DNA from: WRGT01 sp942493035
GTDB taxonomy: Bacteria > Spirochaetota > UBA4802 > UBA5550
NCBI GenBank assembly: GCA_942493035.1
Contig: OW818666.1
Coordinates: 3,162,001 to 3,226,000, forward strand
Direction: 5' to 3'
DNA length: 64,000 nt
Part shown: positions 51,597 to 62,167 of the stretch, piece by piece
Layout: every line of letters begins with the position of its first letter
How positions within the stretch are numbered: the first letter of the stretch is position 1
Translations under genes and position numbers: made by a program
The notes under the pieces: generated by a model
What the model was told of the DNA's origin: nothing
What the model saw: only the letters and a program-made list of their open reading frames with translations
The model's database searches: none

Positions 51597-54095
51597 CTAT
51601 TGAATATAACCCCATGATTTCAGAACCTGCTTCATGTTCGAATCCATTCCAGCTTCTGCTGTGCCTCTGTTTTCCTTAACCCATCTGCGAATATCCATTC
51701 TTGAAAGATTTACCGCTACACCTTCCTGGAACTCCGGTGCGGCCGGTTTCGCAGTTATAAGAAGAGCCGATAATAGATTTATTCCCTCAATCGGTGTATT
51801 CTGTTTCACCAGTGGAAGATTGTAACTCCCGCATAAAAAACTGCTGTCTCTCAGCGGCTTCCCGTTGGAAATTACCTGCATACTGAATGGAGCATCAGAA
51901 TCCTCCCCTTCAAAATATATATATCTGGGAGTATCGGTTACTGAAATTTTAAATTCACACTGATTGTTAGTTATGTGAAATGTATCTGTCTCATTTTTCT
52001 TCAGTATTCCCGCACGGATAACCCTGCTTTTTAAATCTGATCTGATTGTTATACTATTATTTTTACCGTCAGGATAAACAGTAATCATGTTTAGTGCCGG
52101 ATGCCTGCTTCCATCCGGAAAAGCTTTCCGGCAAGATGTAACTATATCTCTCTGCTGGCCGATAATGTTATTTTTTTCGAGCGGATCGTTTTCAAGATCA
52201 TAAAGTGCTTCAGATGGGTCTGCCGGACCGCTTCCGAAAAAGTACCATTTTAAAGTACGGCTCTCGTTATTTGAAAAGGGAGTATCCTGAATCTGCACAT
52301 ATTTCCATCTCCCCTTATAGATAATTGAGGCTGAGTAGCTGTCGAAACTGCGGATAAACTCATCGGTATATAATTGAGATTTATCCATTTTAAGGAATGG
52401 TACTATTGATTTTCCTTTGAATTTTGAAGATGGTAACGATCCGGTCAAGTCCAGTATAGTCGGTGCAAGATTTATAAAACCTGTTGCAGATTCGAATCTT
52501 TTCATGCCATCTGCATATTTCTTTTTAAGCTCAGACGGCAGATGAATCATAAACGGTATACGTATAAAATCCTCCACAAGGTAATTACGGTTATAATTTG
52601 AAGCATGATAAAGAGTCCCATGATCGGAACTGACAATGACGATGGTATTATCCCAAAGCCCCTCTTTTTTTAAAGCTTCAGTAATCTGTAAAAAGAGGGC
52701 ATCCGCATGGACCGTTGCTCCGGTTACATTGGGTCTCCATATTTTGTCCGGCATCCCGAAAAAACCCTTAAAATAATATTTAAGAGGTGTTTTTCTCGGT
52801 TCATGTGTTGTATTAAAATGCGTATAAATATACATAGGTGAATTCTTACGTTCCCGGAGTGTCCGTATCAGATGATACGCAATACCTGTCGAATCATAAG
52901 GCATCTTCTGGAAATCAAAAGATTCGCTGAATCCGTAATCAAGCGCTATCTGCAGAGCCGGATGCGTAAAACCGCTATTCCCCACCTGCATTGTAAGATA
53001 ACCATTTCTCTGCATCGCCTGAGGTAATGTATCAATTGACTTATCACTATAAAAAAGATTCTTATCCTCTTCGGGAATAATATTCCTGTTGTAGCCATGC
53101 CTTGTCGCGGGTGGATTCTGTGAAGTGAGCATACCGGAAAGAAAAATTCTCGTCTTTGTCGCGTTAGAATAGAATTTATCAAAAATGATGAAGTCGTCTT
53201 TCAATTTATTAAAATTCGGTGTTAATGGCGATTCGGGATTATATATCCCCATATAATCCCGGTTCATAGCATCAAATACAATATGAACAACATTGTACTT
53301 TTTCTGCTGAGAACGCGCATAATGAACCGGATTGCCTATAAAAATAAACCCCTCTCTATCAGATGAAGAGATCTCGACTGTTATCCTTTTCCCTTTAAAC
53401 TTAGAAATATCAGCTGTAACCTTATGCCATCCGGTAGAAGGATAAATACCGGGGAATGATGAAGAAGAGGATTTTTGTGACTTAAGAAACTCCTTCCGGT
53501 CATAAATCTCTACCTGCTGAGATAATACTGAGTATATCTTTCCGTCACTTAAAACTTTTAATTCAATATTCCTGGCGGCTTTTTTTTCAGTAAAACTGAC
53601 CGCAGCAATATGAAACTCAATACGTGAACCATCAGAGGGGTTAGAAGAAAAACGCATAGATGATCCGCATGGAAGCAGTACAGAATTCTTCTCATCTATC
53701 CATAAACCTGTACGCCCTGTAACATAGCGGAAAATATATTGTGAATCAGAATAGGGATTAGATTTCATATATCCCGAAGATTGAAGTATGGAAATCTTTT
53801 CAGAAGTCTCTTTTGTATATGCAGGTATGATTGATAATGAAACATTCTCAGTGATAACATCAAGAATCTGTTCCTGATCTGTTTCGGCTGATTTATTATC
53901 ACCAGCTATAGTTTTCTCAATAAAACTCCGGTCGTCAGGATAACGGATGGCCGCATATCCGGCTGCTATACAGGCTGCTGTCAGTAAAATACTTATAAAC
54001 GTAATAACAGGATGAGTTCGCGGATAATAAAACAATGCGGTTATTATTATTTTCAGTTTTGTTTTCATAATTTCTCTCTTAATAAACCGGTTCAT
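51597..54095 (-). CDS. Sulfatase-like membrane protein (alkaline phosphatase superfamily)
   Basis: 832 residues. One transmembrane helix near 30-47, a large extracytoplasmic part with a jelly-roll-like region (150-260), then an alkaline-phosphatase-type domain: metal-binding D275 in VVHIVFDAMNRD, TIVIVSSDHGTLY later. The position normally Cys/Ser (formylglycine) reads SNATKTRIFLSG, so Thr near 313-315 may be the nucleophile, as in lipid phospho- or phosphoethanolamine transferases. It overlaps the next upstream gene by 17 bp. Last gene of the envelope cluster. Confidence 0.82.
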   Translation of the reverse strand: MNRFIKREIMKTKLKIIITALFYYPRTHPVITFISILLTAACIAAGYAAIRYPDDRSFIEKTIAGDNKSAETDQEQILDVITENVSLSIIPAYTKETSEKISILQSSGYMKSNPYSDSQYIFRYVTGRTGLWIDEKNSVLLPCGSSMRFSSNPSDGSRIEFHIAAVSFTEKKAARNIELKVLSDGKIYSVLSQQVEIYDRKEFLKSQKSSSSSFPGIYPSTGWHKVTADISKFKGKRITVEISSSDREGFIFIGNPVHYARSQQKKYNVVHIVFDAMNRDYMGIYNPESPLTPNFNKLKDDFIIFDKFYSNATKTRIFLSGMLTSQNPPATRHGYNRNIIPEEDKNLFYSDKSIDTLPQAMQRNGYLTMQVGNSGFTHPALQIALDYGFSESFDFQKMPYDSTGIAYHLIRTLRERKNSPMYIYTHFNTTHEPRKTPLKYYFKGFFGMPDKIWRPNVTGATVHADALFLQITEALKKEGLWDNTIVIVSSDHGTLYHASNYNRNYLVEDFIRIPFMIHLPSELKKKYADGMKRFESATGFINLAPTILDLTGSLPSSKFKGKSIVPFLKMDKSQLYTDEFIRSFDSYSASIIYKGRWKYVQIQDTPFSNNESRTLKWYFFGSGPADPSEALYDLENDPLEKNNIIGQQRDIVTSCRKAFPDGSRHPALNMITVYPDGKNNSITIRSDLKSRVIRAGILKKNETDTFHITNNQCEFKISVTDTPRYIYFEGEDSDAPFSMQVISNGKPLRDSSFLCGSYNLPLVKQNTPIEGINLLSALLITAKPAAPEFQEGVAVNLSRMDIRRWVKENRGTAEAGMDSNMKQVLKSWGYIQ

Positions 54096-56244
54096 TAAAT
54101 AATGGAATTAAATATCCTTTGATTTCAACAGCCCCTGAATCCTCTGCCGCAAATTCAAATAGAATTTTTTTCATCTGCTCTGCAGCTGTTCTATCAGAAG
54201 TAATAATATTAACTCTTTCATCCGGATCTTTATCTGTATTATACAGTTCATACTCAATTCCCTGAGATGTCGGCATATATATAAGCTTATATTTCCCCTT
54301 CTTTACAGCCCGGTGTTTTGCAATATTTGAAAGATTAAAGTAATGGTGCGGAACATAAACCTCACCGTTATAATTAAACTCAAGAGCTGAAAATCCTGTA
54401 ATATCGGGGTAATATAATCGTTTTTTCTGAAAAAAGTATTCACCGGCTGTATCAAACCATAAACCAGTCTCCATGTACGCATCAAAATTCCGGTTAAGCG
54501 GTTTGCGGATTGAAACGCCTTCAAATGATGAGGGAGTTTCTATCTGCATTATATCACATACTGTAGGAGCAACGTCGAGTAATGAACTGGCACGGGTTAT
54601 AACCTCAGGCTTAACTCCTTCCGTTCTTAGTGCAAACGGGACATTAAGAGACCAGCGGCCGCGAAGATGTTCCCCATGCCCCATTCCATTATCATACTCA
54701 TAAAGATTTTCACCATGATCAGAGAGAAGAACTACAATTGTATTTTCAGCAAGTCCGCGTACTTCAAGATATTTGAGAATCTCGCCGAAAGAATCATCAA
54801 AGCCGCGTAGACATCCGTCATAGAGATCGCGTACATTTTCAATATCTTTAGTACTTACTTGTTCACCGGATTTATCGTCTTTATCATCTTTGCCTCCGAG
54901 CGAAACAATTCTGTTCTTCTGATATTTGGATGGACCAGTGTATGATGGATCAGTGTATTTTTTATAATATGGCCATGGTGATGAAAAGGGGAAATGAGTT
55001 ACTGAAAAAAATGATGTTATAAAGAAAGGCTTATTCATCTTAACACTTGAGTCTATGCATGATTTTATATCATCAACAACATAAGACGGATCTGCAAATT
55101 CGGCAAATTCTCTGATTGAAGGAAATACTTTCATCCCTCCGCGATTCGTTACAAAGGGTGTTATAAATATATTGCTTTTAAGAATAATCTGCTCCATAAG
55201 CACCGAAGCATTGAATGTGGGAGTAACAACATTATTAAAACCAAGATTTATACGCGGGAAAATGTCAGCGGCAAAATCTCCGGCAACTGAAGTTTCATAC
55301 CCTTTATCACGCAGCAATGAGGCTAGAGTTACAAACTCTCTGTTGCGGTTAGAACTTGATGGGAACATGTTCCTGATTGAATGTGTATGCGGATACTGCG
55401 AAGTAAGAATACTGACCCATGAAGGAAAAGTCCGCGGTGTGATGGTATTCATATTCGAAGCAACTAAAGATTCCTTCATAAATCTGTCAATTGCAGGAGT
55501 AGTATCTCTTGAGTAACCGCTTCCGCTGAAATGATCCGGACGCAGCGCATCGGAAGAAATGATAATAATATTTTTCTGTTCCGGCAACTTCCGGTTAGTA
55601 TAAAAATAATCACCTGTAAAGAATAGAACGCTTAGAATAAAAAAAACTGCTAATGCAAAACGGACACGAACATTCCGGAATATCGGCCCGGTAGAAAATT
55701 CGTGAACTGAAAAGAGTTCATAAACAATTCCTGCCGAAATAACAATCAGGATGAGAACCTGCAATGTCCCAGGAAAAAATGGAGAGATATAATCTGTCAG
55801 TGACTCCTGAATAAATGCGTAAAATCTGTTTTTCATATAAAACGAATCGATATACATCTGAGGATAATGTATTATGCTCCGGAAAAGCTGCAGCAGATAG
55901 AAAATTAAAATCATCAGGAATACAATTATTCCGCGCCTTCTTTCGCCGGATGAAATCCCGAAAAAAGAGAATATCCCTTTCACTCCATAATAAAAGAAAA
56001 TACTGAATAAAGAGTATAATACCAGATAAAACGCTGTCAGTTTCATCACAACAATTATCAGATAACCGAGTAAATAATTCAGTACAAGAGAGAGTGAATT
56101 TGAAGCACTATTCCCCATATATGTAAGGGAAACATTAAATAAAATTGTATAGATCAGTGCAAATAAGCAGAAAACCAAACCCGGCTTTACTGCTGGAAAA
56201 ATTTTTTTAATTTTTTCAGTGTAATTTTTTTTTCCATTCATCAA
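54079..56244 (-). CDS. Membrane-anchored sulfatase/phosphotransferase-like protein
   Basis: 721 residues. Four or five transmembrane helices in the first 210 residues, then a periplasmic alkaline-phosphatase-superfamily domain: D232 in IIIISSDALRPDHFS, and T272 in TPRTFPSWVSILTS, where sulfatases have Cys/Ser. A DHGENLYEYDNGMGHGEHLRG metal site follows (given here in part: LLSDHGENLYEY). A Thr nucleophile and helix bundle resemble LtaS/EptA-type transferases. The likely job is modification of a surface glycolipid. Coupled to its neighbours in a four-gene cluster. Confidence 0.85.
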   Translation of the reverse strand: MMNGKKNYTEKIKKIFPAVKPGLVFCLFALIYTILFNVSLTYMGNSASNSLSLVLNYLLGYLIIVVMKLTAFYLVLYSLFSIFFYYGVKGIFSFFGISSGERRRGIIVFLMILIFYLLQLFRSIIHYPQMYIDSFYMKNRFYAFIQESLTDYISPFFPGTLQVLILIVISAGIVYELFSVHEFSTGPIFRNVRVRFALAVFFILSVLFFTGDYFYTNRKLPEQKNIIIISSDALRPDHFSGSGYSRDTTPAIDRFMKESLVASNMNTITPRTFPSWVSILTSQYPHTHSIRNMFPSSSNRNREFVTLASLLRDKGYETSVAGDFAADIFPRINLGFNNVVTPTFNASVLMEQIILKSNIFITPFVTNRGGMKVFPSIREFAEFADPSYVVDDIKSCIDSSVKMNKPFFITSFFSVTHFPFSSPWPYYKKYTDPSYTGPSKYQKNRIVSLGGKDDKDDKSGEQVSTKDIENVRDLYDGCLRGFDDSFGEILKYLEVRGLAENTIVVLLSDHGENLYEYDNGMGHGEHLRGRWSLNVPFALRTEGVKPEVITRASSLLDVAPTVCDIMQIETPSSFEGVSIRKPLNRNFDAYMETGLWFDTAGEYFFQKKRLYYPDITGFSALEFNYNGEVYVPHHYFNLSNIAKHRAVKKGKYKLIYMPTSQGIEYELYNTDKDPDERVNIITSDRTAAEQMKKILFEFAAEDSGAVEIKGYLIPLFNEPVY

Positions 56245-56256
56245 AGATACTCCTAA

Positions 56257-57924
56257 CTATTTAACACGACGGTAAATCTTGTATTCATTTATAACAGCTT
56301 CAAAGCGGTAATGCCTTTCTAGATACTTCCGTATAACAGGCGGAACTTCATACGGAAACTTTGCAAAATCTCCGAACTTTGTTACGCCACGGGAAAGACC
56401 CTTTGGTGAAGTGTCAATAAAAAGCTCCGGTTTTTTAACTTCCATTTTCTTGATAAATACCTTCTGCCGGACCTCCGCTTTCACTATAGATTCCGGAGTT
56501 TTCTGGCTATAGAATCTCTCTATTTTTATAGCACTATTTCTTGGCCAGACATGTTTGACGGCAATTCTTCTGTCTGAAAAATAATACAGGTGCGGGCCAT
56601 CCCCCCATACAAAAATTGTATCTGATGGATCTGTCTTAGTTTTTATATATTCAACTGCCTGACTATATGCGCCATTCGGCAGCAGATAATCATCCATAGA
56701 ACTGACAGCAATAGCTCTGAACCAGAAAGCGGCTTTAGACTCATTATAAAAAAGAGCCTGATTAAAATGCTTAATATAAATATCTTTAAAATTCCAGGAG
56801 AGGAAAAAAAGACCGGGGATAAGAAGAGCAACAGTTAAATTATTTCTGATTTTACGGACTGCTGAATTATCATAAGAGCAGATTGCTATTGCGGCTATAA
56901 TGCATAGCGATGGGTATGATGTCATAAAATAGTGATAGTAAAGCCGCGCCCCTCCGGCAAATACCATAAAAAATGTTATAAGACCAAAAAGAGCGACTGC
57001 CGATTCTTCGATTGAATCTTTTCTGAATCTGTTGCGTATAAATCTGTATATATACACAGCAGCTGGAATCCATAAAACAGCGTGCCACAAACCAATAGTC
57101 AGCTGCTTGTAACTGAATACAGCCAGCAGGAAAAGAGGATTGCTGCTCCGGCCGGCAGTAGCATAAAATAAAAGCTGTAACAAATTATTTACAGACTTCG
57201 GAGCAAATTTCTTTGTAATAAAATAATCGAATATAATTACTAATAGAATTACAACTGCAAATACGGAATATATAAGAAGTAACCTTCTGAACTTTTTATA
57301 ATAGTATGGAATATAAATCAGAATGAAAAAAGCTGTAAAGAGAAGAAGTACAGCTCCATGAACCTTGACTTTCATAGCCGCATAAATCATTAAACCCAGG
57401 AGTATGCCGTATATTACTCGAAAAACCCATGTACGGTTTTTAACCGCAAGAAGAAGAACAAGAATTCCTGCAGTTATAGGGAGGTTGTATATAACTTCAC
57501 CATTAGTCGCCATAAAATGCCTGTTGAATGACGAAATCAGTACAGCATAGAGGAGTGCCGCAATCATACCTGTTTTGCGGTCACGCACAAGTTTTCCGAT
57601 ATAGTAAACAGCCAGAGCTGTCAAAAAAACTATAATTATTGTAATTGCATGGACCCCAACCCATCCATAAACAGCATCTACACTATATGAAAATTTAAAT
57701 ATTGAGTGATAGAGAGGGAGCTTGCTCTCTGTAAAATCTATACCCGGCTTGAAACCTGCCAGAAATTCTTTTGTCTGAACTATTGCGGCAAGCTCATCAA
57801 CATCATAAAAATCATTAAAAAGTGTAGGGAGCCGGAATATAAATGCAGTAATAAAAAGAACTGATATAAATACCCGCTCTTTCATATGTTCAATTTTATC
57901 TATTATATTTTCTGTTATCTTCAT
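56257..57924 (-). CDS. GT-C membrane glycosyltransferase (GT39/PMT-like)
   Basis: 555 residues with about ten transmembrane helices. The first loop has YDVDELAAIV, an acidic motif expected for the catalytic Asp of dolichyl/undecaprenyl-phosphate-sugar-dependent glycosyltransferases. A soluble C-terminal domain (after about 420) contains VWGDGPHLYYFSDR. It transfers a lipid-linked sugar to an acceptor on the outer face of the inner membrane. The acceptor is probably a lipid or polysaccharide modified by the next genes. It lies 12 bp before the first sulfatase-like gene. Confidence 0.85.
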   Translation of the reverse strand: MKITENIIDKIEHMKERVFISVLFITAFIFRLPTLFNDFYDVDELAAIVQTKEFLAGFKPGIDFTESKLPLYHSIFKFSYSVDAVYGWVGVHAITIIIVFLTALAVYYIGKLVRDRKTGMIAALLYAVLISSFNRHFMATNGEVIYNLPITAGILVLLLAVKNRTWVFRVIYGILLGLMIYAAMKVKVHGAVLLLFTAFFILIYIPYYYKKFRRLLLIYSVFAVVILLVIIFDYFITKKFAPKSVNNLLQLLFYATAGRSSNPLFLLAVFSYKQLTIGLWHAVLWIPAAVYIYRFIRNRFRKDSIEESAVALFGLITFFMVFAGGARLYYHYFMTSYPSLCIIAAIAICSYDNSAVRKIRNNLTVALLIPGLFFLSWNFKDIYIKHFNQALFYNESKAAFWFRAIAVSSMDDYLLPNGAYSQAVEYIKTKTDPSDTIFVWGDGPHLYYFSDRRIAVKHVWPRNSAIKIERFYSQKTPESIVKAEVRQKVFIKKMEVKKPELFIDTSPKGLSRGVTKFGDFAKFPYEVPPVIRKYLERHYRFEAVINEYKIYRRVK

Positions 57925-57935
57925 TTTACCAACTC

Positions 57936-58964
57936 TTATTTAATTTCAGTAAATGATTTAAGCTGATTTTCATCCTTCTCAACATCTTTCCCGGTAAGCC
58001 CTTTATGGAACAGAAGAATAAGCCCCAGTCCCGACCAGACAAGGGCGCGGAGGCGGCGAATAATCCCCACTGTAAGACCAAGAACCGGATCGTATCCGAG
58101 AAAAGCAAGAACCATTGAATATGACCCTTCGCTTGTCCCGATATTAAGCGGTACAAAAAATGCAACGGCAGCAATAAACAGACCGAAGAGATAAACAAAC
58201 ATTGCGTCAAGAGGCGCAGCACTCCCACCGGCATAATACATTATTATATATATTTCAATTGTTCCTGCAGCCATAACAGGTACGGTATGCATTATCAGAG
58301 AGATCCAGAAGTGATTAAGATTCTCCCTGCTTTTAAATATATAACCGATCTCTTCATCAATGTTTATAATCTTCTCTCTGCGGCTCTCTGATGAATATAT
58401 TTTCAGCCGCAGCTTCTCTGGAAGCATTGTAACCGCATGCTGTATAATCCCATGCTTCTGTTTCTTCATTATATATACAAGAAATCCCAGGAAGAGCAGA
58501 AAGAATAAAAATACTCCCGCAAGTACATAAAGTGGCATGTTAAGTTTAAAAAAACCTACAAAAAGTCCCGTTAGAATTAGAAGAGTATTCCCCACCATAT
58601 GAATAGTTCTATCCATTACGACAGAGGCAAAACCTATTTTAAAGGGTACTACATCTTTCAGATACATCGCCTTCAGGGCATCACCGGCGATGCTTGCCGC
58701 AGTGTTTATTGTAGTTGCAGCATCTCCTGCAATACGGGCCATAAGAACATTGAAATACTGTCGTGCCTTCAGAGGATAAGTAATAAGAACAAACCAGCCG
58801 TAAGTAAGCAGCATCTGATTAAAAAGATAAATCAGCACACAGATCCAGAACTTCCATCCGAATTCAACTATCTGCATAACAGGTTTTTTTATGCCAAAGA
58901 CTGCAAAGAGTACGACAAGAAGAATTACACCCACTGCAAGAAATATATAACGTGCTTTTTTCAT
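57936..58964 (-). CDS. Flippase-like / LPG-synthase-type membrane protein
   Basis: 342 residues, eight or so transmembrane helices, with the UPF0104/AglD-like pattern: an AASIAGDALKAMYLKD segment after the first helices, and GTIEIYIIMYYAG and PLNIGTSEGSYSMVLAFLG in the last third. Members are flippases or synthases of lipid-linked sugars. First in the four-gene cluster; its end is 11 bp from the glycosyltransferase gene. The cluster suggests synthesis and decoration of an envelope glycolipid. Confidence 0.88.
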   Translation of the reverse strand: MKKARYIFLAVGVILLVVLFAVFGIKKPVMQIVEFGWKFWICVLIYLFNQMLLTYGWFVLITYPLKARQYFNVLMARIAGDAATTINTAASIAGDALKAMYLKDVVPFKIGFASVVMDRTIHMVGNTLLILTGLFVGFFKLNMPLYVLAGVFLFFLLFLGFLVYIMKKQKHGIIQHAVTMLPEKLRLKIYSSESRREKIINIDEEIGYIFKSRENLNHFWISLIMHTVPVMAAGTIEIYIIMYYAGGSAAPLDAMFVYLFGLFIAAVAFFVPLNIGTSEGSYSMVLAFLGYDPVLGLTVGIIRRLRALVWSGLGLILLFHKGLTGKDVEKDENQLKSFTEIK

Positions 58965-59223
58965 GAATTTTCTCCGCCAGTAGTAGAATCAATCTGCTGA
59001 AAAGCGTCAAGACTTTATCGGGTGAATATACTGGAATTATTGAAAGGTATTTAAAACAATGGAAAGGCTATAAGTCTTACAATCCCGATCTGTACAGAAA
59101 TATCAGAAGTGTAAGACTTACTTATTTTTATCGTAGTATTATCAGCTGCTTCAATTTTATTAATATATTCTGCTGGAACTGAGTAACGAATTATCACATT
59201 TTAAGTAGATCAGAACAATTTCG

Positions 59224-60087
59224 TTATTTCTGCACTAGAAGATAAGATTCTGTTGTTCTTATGTCCTCGCTTTTCTTTGACGCAAACTTTGAATTAATCT
59301 TACCTAATTTACTTTCATCACATGCAATATTTTCAGAATCTACAATTTTAAAACCCTGCGCATTAATTATTTCCAGATAGTCATCGACCCTTAATCTGTT
59401 GGTATACGAATATCCCTCTTTTGTAATTATATTCCATAACCAATCGGGGTATTTAAGAAAACGCATGGGATCATTAAAATTATAATGATCACCCAGAGAT
59501 ATAAAATGATACAATACACCTTTATTCTTTAATACACGATACATTTCACTGAAAGCCGACTCGCTGTCGCGGATGTGCTCAAGTACACCAAAACTTGTTA
59601 TAAGATCAACTGAATTACTCACCACATCAATCATATTCTCAACTGAATTTTTCACATACTGAAAATATTCATCTTTAGGTTTCATATTTTCATCAAGATA
59701 TTTTCTGACGTTCATTCCGTACTTGCTTTCCAGAAATTCAACTTCCTGACTGATTATGTTATGATCCCATCTCGGAAATCGATCCAGTAATATAATTTTT
59801 TTTGCACCATCATGCAGCAGGCAGAGTGCCAGGATGAGGGAAGTACCGGGTCCGATCTCTATGACCGTCATATCTTTAAAAGACATTCCATGTTTTTCAA
59901 ATTTTGTTTTTACTGAAATATAGTTTCCAAAAACTTTTTTATGTGGGCTTTTATAGAGCAATTCGAAGGTAAGTTTCTGCGCTATATTACGAACTACAGG
60001 AATCCTCGTATAAGCAAACCTGATTGGCATATCAAATTTTTTATAAATATTAAGAATAAATTTTGATTTAAAGGATCTTTCGAACAT
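59224..60087 (-). CDS. SAM-dependent methyltransferase
   Basis: 287 residues. Rossmann motif I is VIEIGPGTSLILALCL and the acidic motif II is IILLDRF. A VDLITSFGVLEHIRDSESAFSEMYRV segment (here VLEHIRDSESAF) matches the methyltransferase-11/UbiE type. It may methylate a sugar or lipid of the envelope cluster just downstream, but there is a 259-bp gap, so co-transcription is uncertain. Confidence 0.88.
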   Translation of the reverse strand: MFERSFKSKFILNIYKKFDMPIRFAYTRIPVVRNIAQKLTFELLYKSPHKKVFGNYISVKTKFEKHGMSFKDMTVIEIGPGTSLILALCLLHDGAKKIILLDRFPRWDHNIISQEVEFLESKYGMNVRKYLDENMKPKDEYFQYVKNSVENMIDVVSNSVDLITSFGVLEHIRDSESAFSEMYRVLKNKGVLYHFISLGDHYNFNDPMRFLKYPDWLWNIITKEGYSYTNRLRVDDYLEIINAQGFKIVDSENIACDESKLGKINSKFASKKSEDIRTTESYLLVQK

Positions 60088-60241
60088 TATTTAACTCTCA
60101 CTAATATTATTTAATTTTGATTAAAATTATTTACTCATTTATGTTTTAATAAAATACTTTTTTTTATTCAGTCAATCTATAAAAACCTCAAGAGTTAAAT
60201 TAATTAAATTTTCCAGGTTCGGTTTAACTTGAAAGAATAAC

Positions 60242-61870
60242 TCATGCTTTTTCCGGAAACCTGACAATGTACAGTGTTCCATTTTCAGTATCTGCCTCTA
60301 TCGATCCTCCAAGCTGTTCGGGAAACATGTAAATTAGAGTAAGCCCTAGTGAATCTGATGAATCTTTGTCTACCCCTTCAGTTATACCGCATCCGTTATC
60401 ACCAATTCTGAATTCAATTAAACCGTCATTTTTTTTCAGTGATATATTGATTTCAGGCTCCCCGTCCCATTCAGCAGGAAATGCATATTTCATTGAATTG
60501 GATATAACTTCATTCAGAAGCAGCCCGCAGGTTATTGCCTGATTCAGATTAACTGACACGCTTTGCAGATCTTTAATAACTTTCACAGACATTCCTGATA
60601 TATTAAATGTACTGACTAACTCGTCAGTCATATTACTAAAATACTCACCTATATCAATATTGGTGATTTTTTCTGATTTATAAAAAAATTCATGGATCCT
60701 GGACATCGATTGAAGTGACTGATTTATTTCAGTGAATACATATCTGGATTTTTCATCAAATCCTCCGCTCTTAAGAGATATGAGACTTGATATTACGTTA
60801 AAATTGTTTTTAACCCTGTGATGAACCTCTTTAATCAGAATCTCCCTCTCTCCTAAAATTTTCTTCAGCTCATCTTCTGCTCTTTGTCTTTCAGTAATTT
60901 CATTCTGCAGATTTAACGAATACTCTTTAAGCTGTATAGTCCGTTCATCGACCTTATTCTCAAGATTAATAAGATAATCATTTATGGTAGACGACATCCG
61001 GTTGAAGGATGAAGCGAGTCCGCAAAGCTCACTTCCGAAAGGTTCATCAATCATATCGTTAAGATTAATATGATTTCCTGCTATACGGTCAGTTTTCTCC
61101 CGCAGCAGTTTAAGGGGGGAAAATATCAGTTTTTCATTAAGGATGAGGAGCAATATAAGCAGAACAATCAGTATAACCAGAAGAAAAATTGAAAATACAA
61201 AAGAAAAATGATCGGCTGTTTTATAAGCTTCACCAAGAGGTATACGGACTGAGATAGCAGAAACAACTTCGTTTTCCACCCGGGCAAAACTTCTGACAGC
61301 ACCGTATTTTTTCACAAGCTCCTGAGGTGCAGCATCGGGATCAGTATGACATCTGAGACAGCTCCGCTCCATAGTTTCACCCTTTTTAAGTGAAACAAAA
61401 AATGGTTCACCGGAATATTCCCGGATGGATGAAAGATGATTATCACCTGTTTTATTATTCAATCCCTGAATAAAATTTTTTTCAAATTCATCAGCTTCAT
61501 TTTCAGGAGATCGGGCATTAATAGCACACTCCTTATAGTAGTAATTGAAATCACTCATTGAACTGAAATATTTGAGAACCTCTCTCACTGCAAAAGTTGA
61601 GGACATCAACTCGGGCCTGAAATAATCTTTTTTAATACAGTTTTCAAAATCTTTAAAAAGCACGGGCCTTAACTGGTGACTGTAATATGTATGGATAGAA
61701 AGAGCGGCATCTGAAATTAAATCTGCTTTGTTTTGAGCCTCAACAAGTGAAGCCTTCTTCATATTATAATTGACCGCCATAATTGCTATTACAGCTGAAA
61801 ATGCAAAAAGAATTATAAATGCTGATGATATAAGAGTCTGGATTTTTCTGTTTTTTAATATGCTCTTCAT
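60242..61870 (-). CDS. Haem-motif sensor histidine kinase (DUF3365-HAMP-HisKA_2)
   Basis: 542 residues. Transmembrane helix near 12-34; an extracytoplasmic DUF3365/Tll0287-like domain with a c-type haem motif C171-L-R-C174-H175 (RSCLRCHTDPDA); a second helix near 225-250; HAMP; coiled coil; and a HisKA_2-type kinase with EVHHRVKNNFNVISSL as phospho-acceptor region and ATPase boxes NEVISNSMKYAFP and IGDNGCGI. It likely senses redox state or a gaseous ligand through haem and phosphorylates an unlinked response regulator. No regulator gene is next to it. Confidence 0.9.
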   Translation of the reverse strand: MKSILKNRKIQTLISSAFIILFAFSAVIAIMAVNYNMKKASLVEAQNKADLISDAALSIHTYYSHQLRPVLFKDFENCIKKDYFRPELMSSTFAVREVLKYFSSMSDFNYYYKECAINARSPENEADEFEKNFIQGLNNKTGDNHLSSIREYSGEPFFVSLKKGETMERSCLRCHTDPDAAPQELVKKYGAVRSFARVENEVVSAISVRIPLGEAYKTADHFSFVFSIFLLVILIVLLILLLILNEKLIFSPLKLLREKTDRIAGNHINLNDMIDEPFGSELCGLASSFNRMSSTINDYLINLENKVDERTIQLKEYSLNLQNEITERQRAEDELKKILGEREILIKEVHHRVKNNFNVISSLISLKSGGFDEKSRYVFTEINQSLQSMSRIHEFFYKSEKITNIDIGEYFSNMTDELVSTFNISGMSVKVIKDLQSVSVNLNQAITCGLLLNEVISNSMKYAFPAEWDGEPEINISLKKNDGLIEFRIGDNGCGITEGVDKDSSDSLGLTLIYMFPEQLGGSIEADTENGTLYIVRFPEKA

Positions 61871-62167
61871 ATTAGTAATTCTGCCATGGGATAATCAGGA
61901 TACAGCTATTTGCTGTCGTTAGCATAATATATATATTCCGGCAGGATAAGACGATTTTTTTATGAAAAAAATTTATTATATTAACAGATTACTTTCTGAA
62001 AAAATCGAAAAAAAATTACTTACTTATACGATATTGGCATTAAACTCTTAATGCGGCAAAACTACTCAAACTCCATAAATAAAAAGATGAATTAACCTTC
62101 TTGACAAATACTCTTCAGCTCCCCCTGTTATTATTAAATAAAATAGTAAACATAAAGAGGAAACTAA

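Noticed and set aside
62101..62132. Promoter TTGACA ... TATTAT ahead of the PhnA-like gene
   Set aside because: The spacing is about 22 bp, too long for a normal sigma70 promoter.
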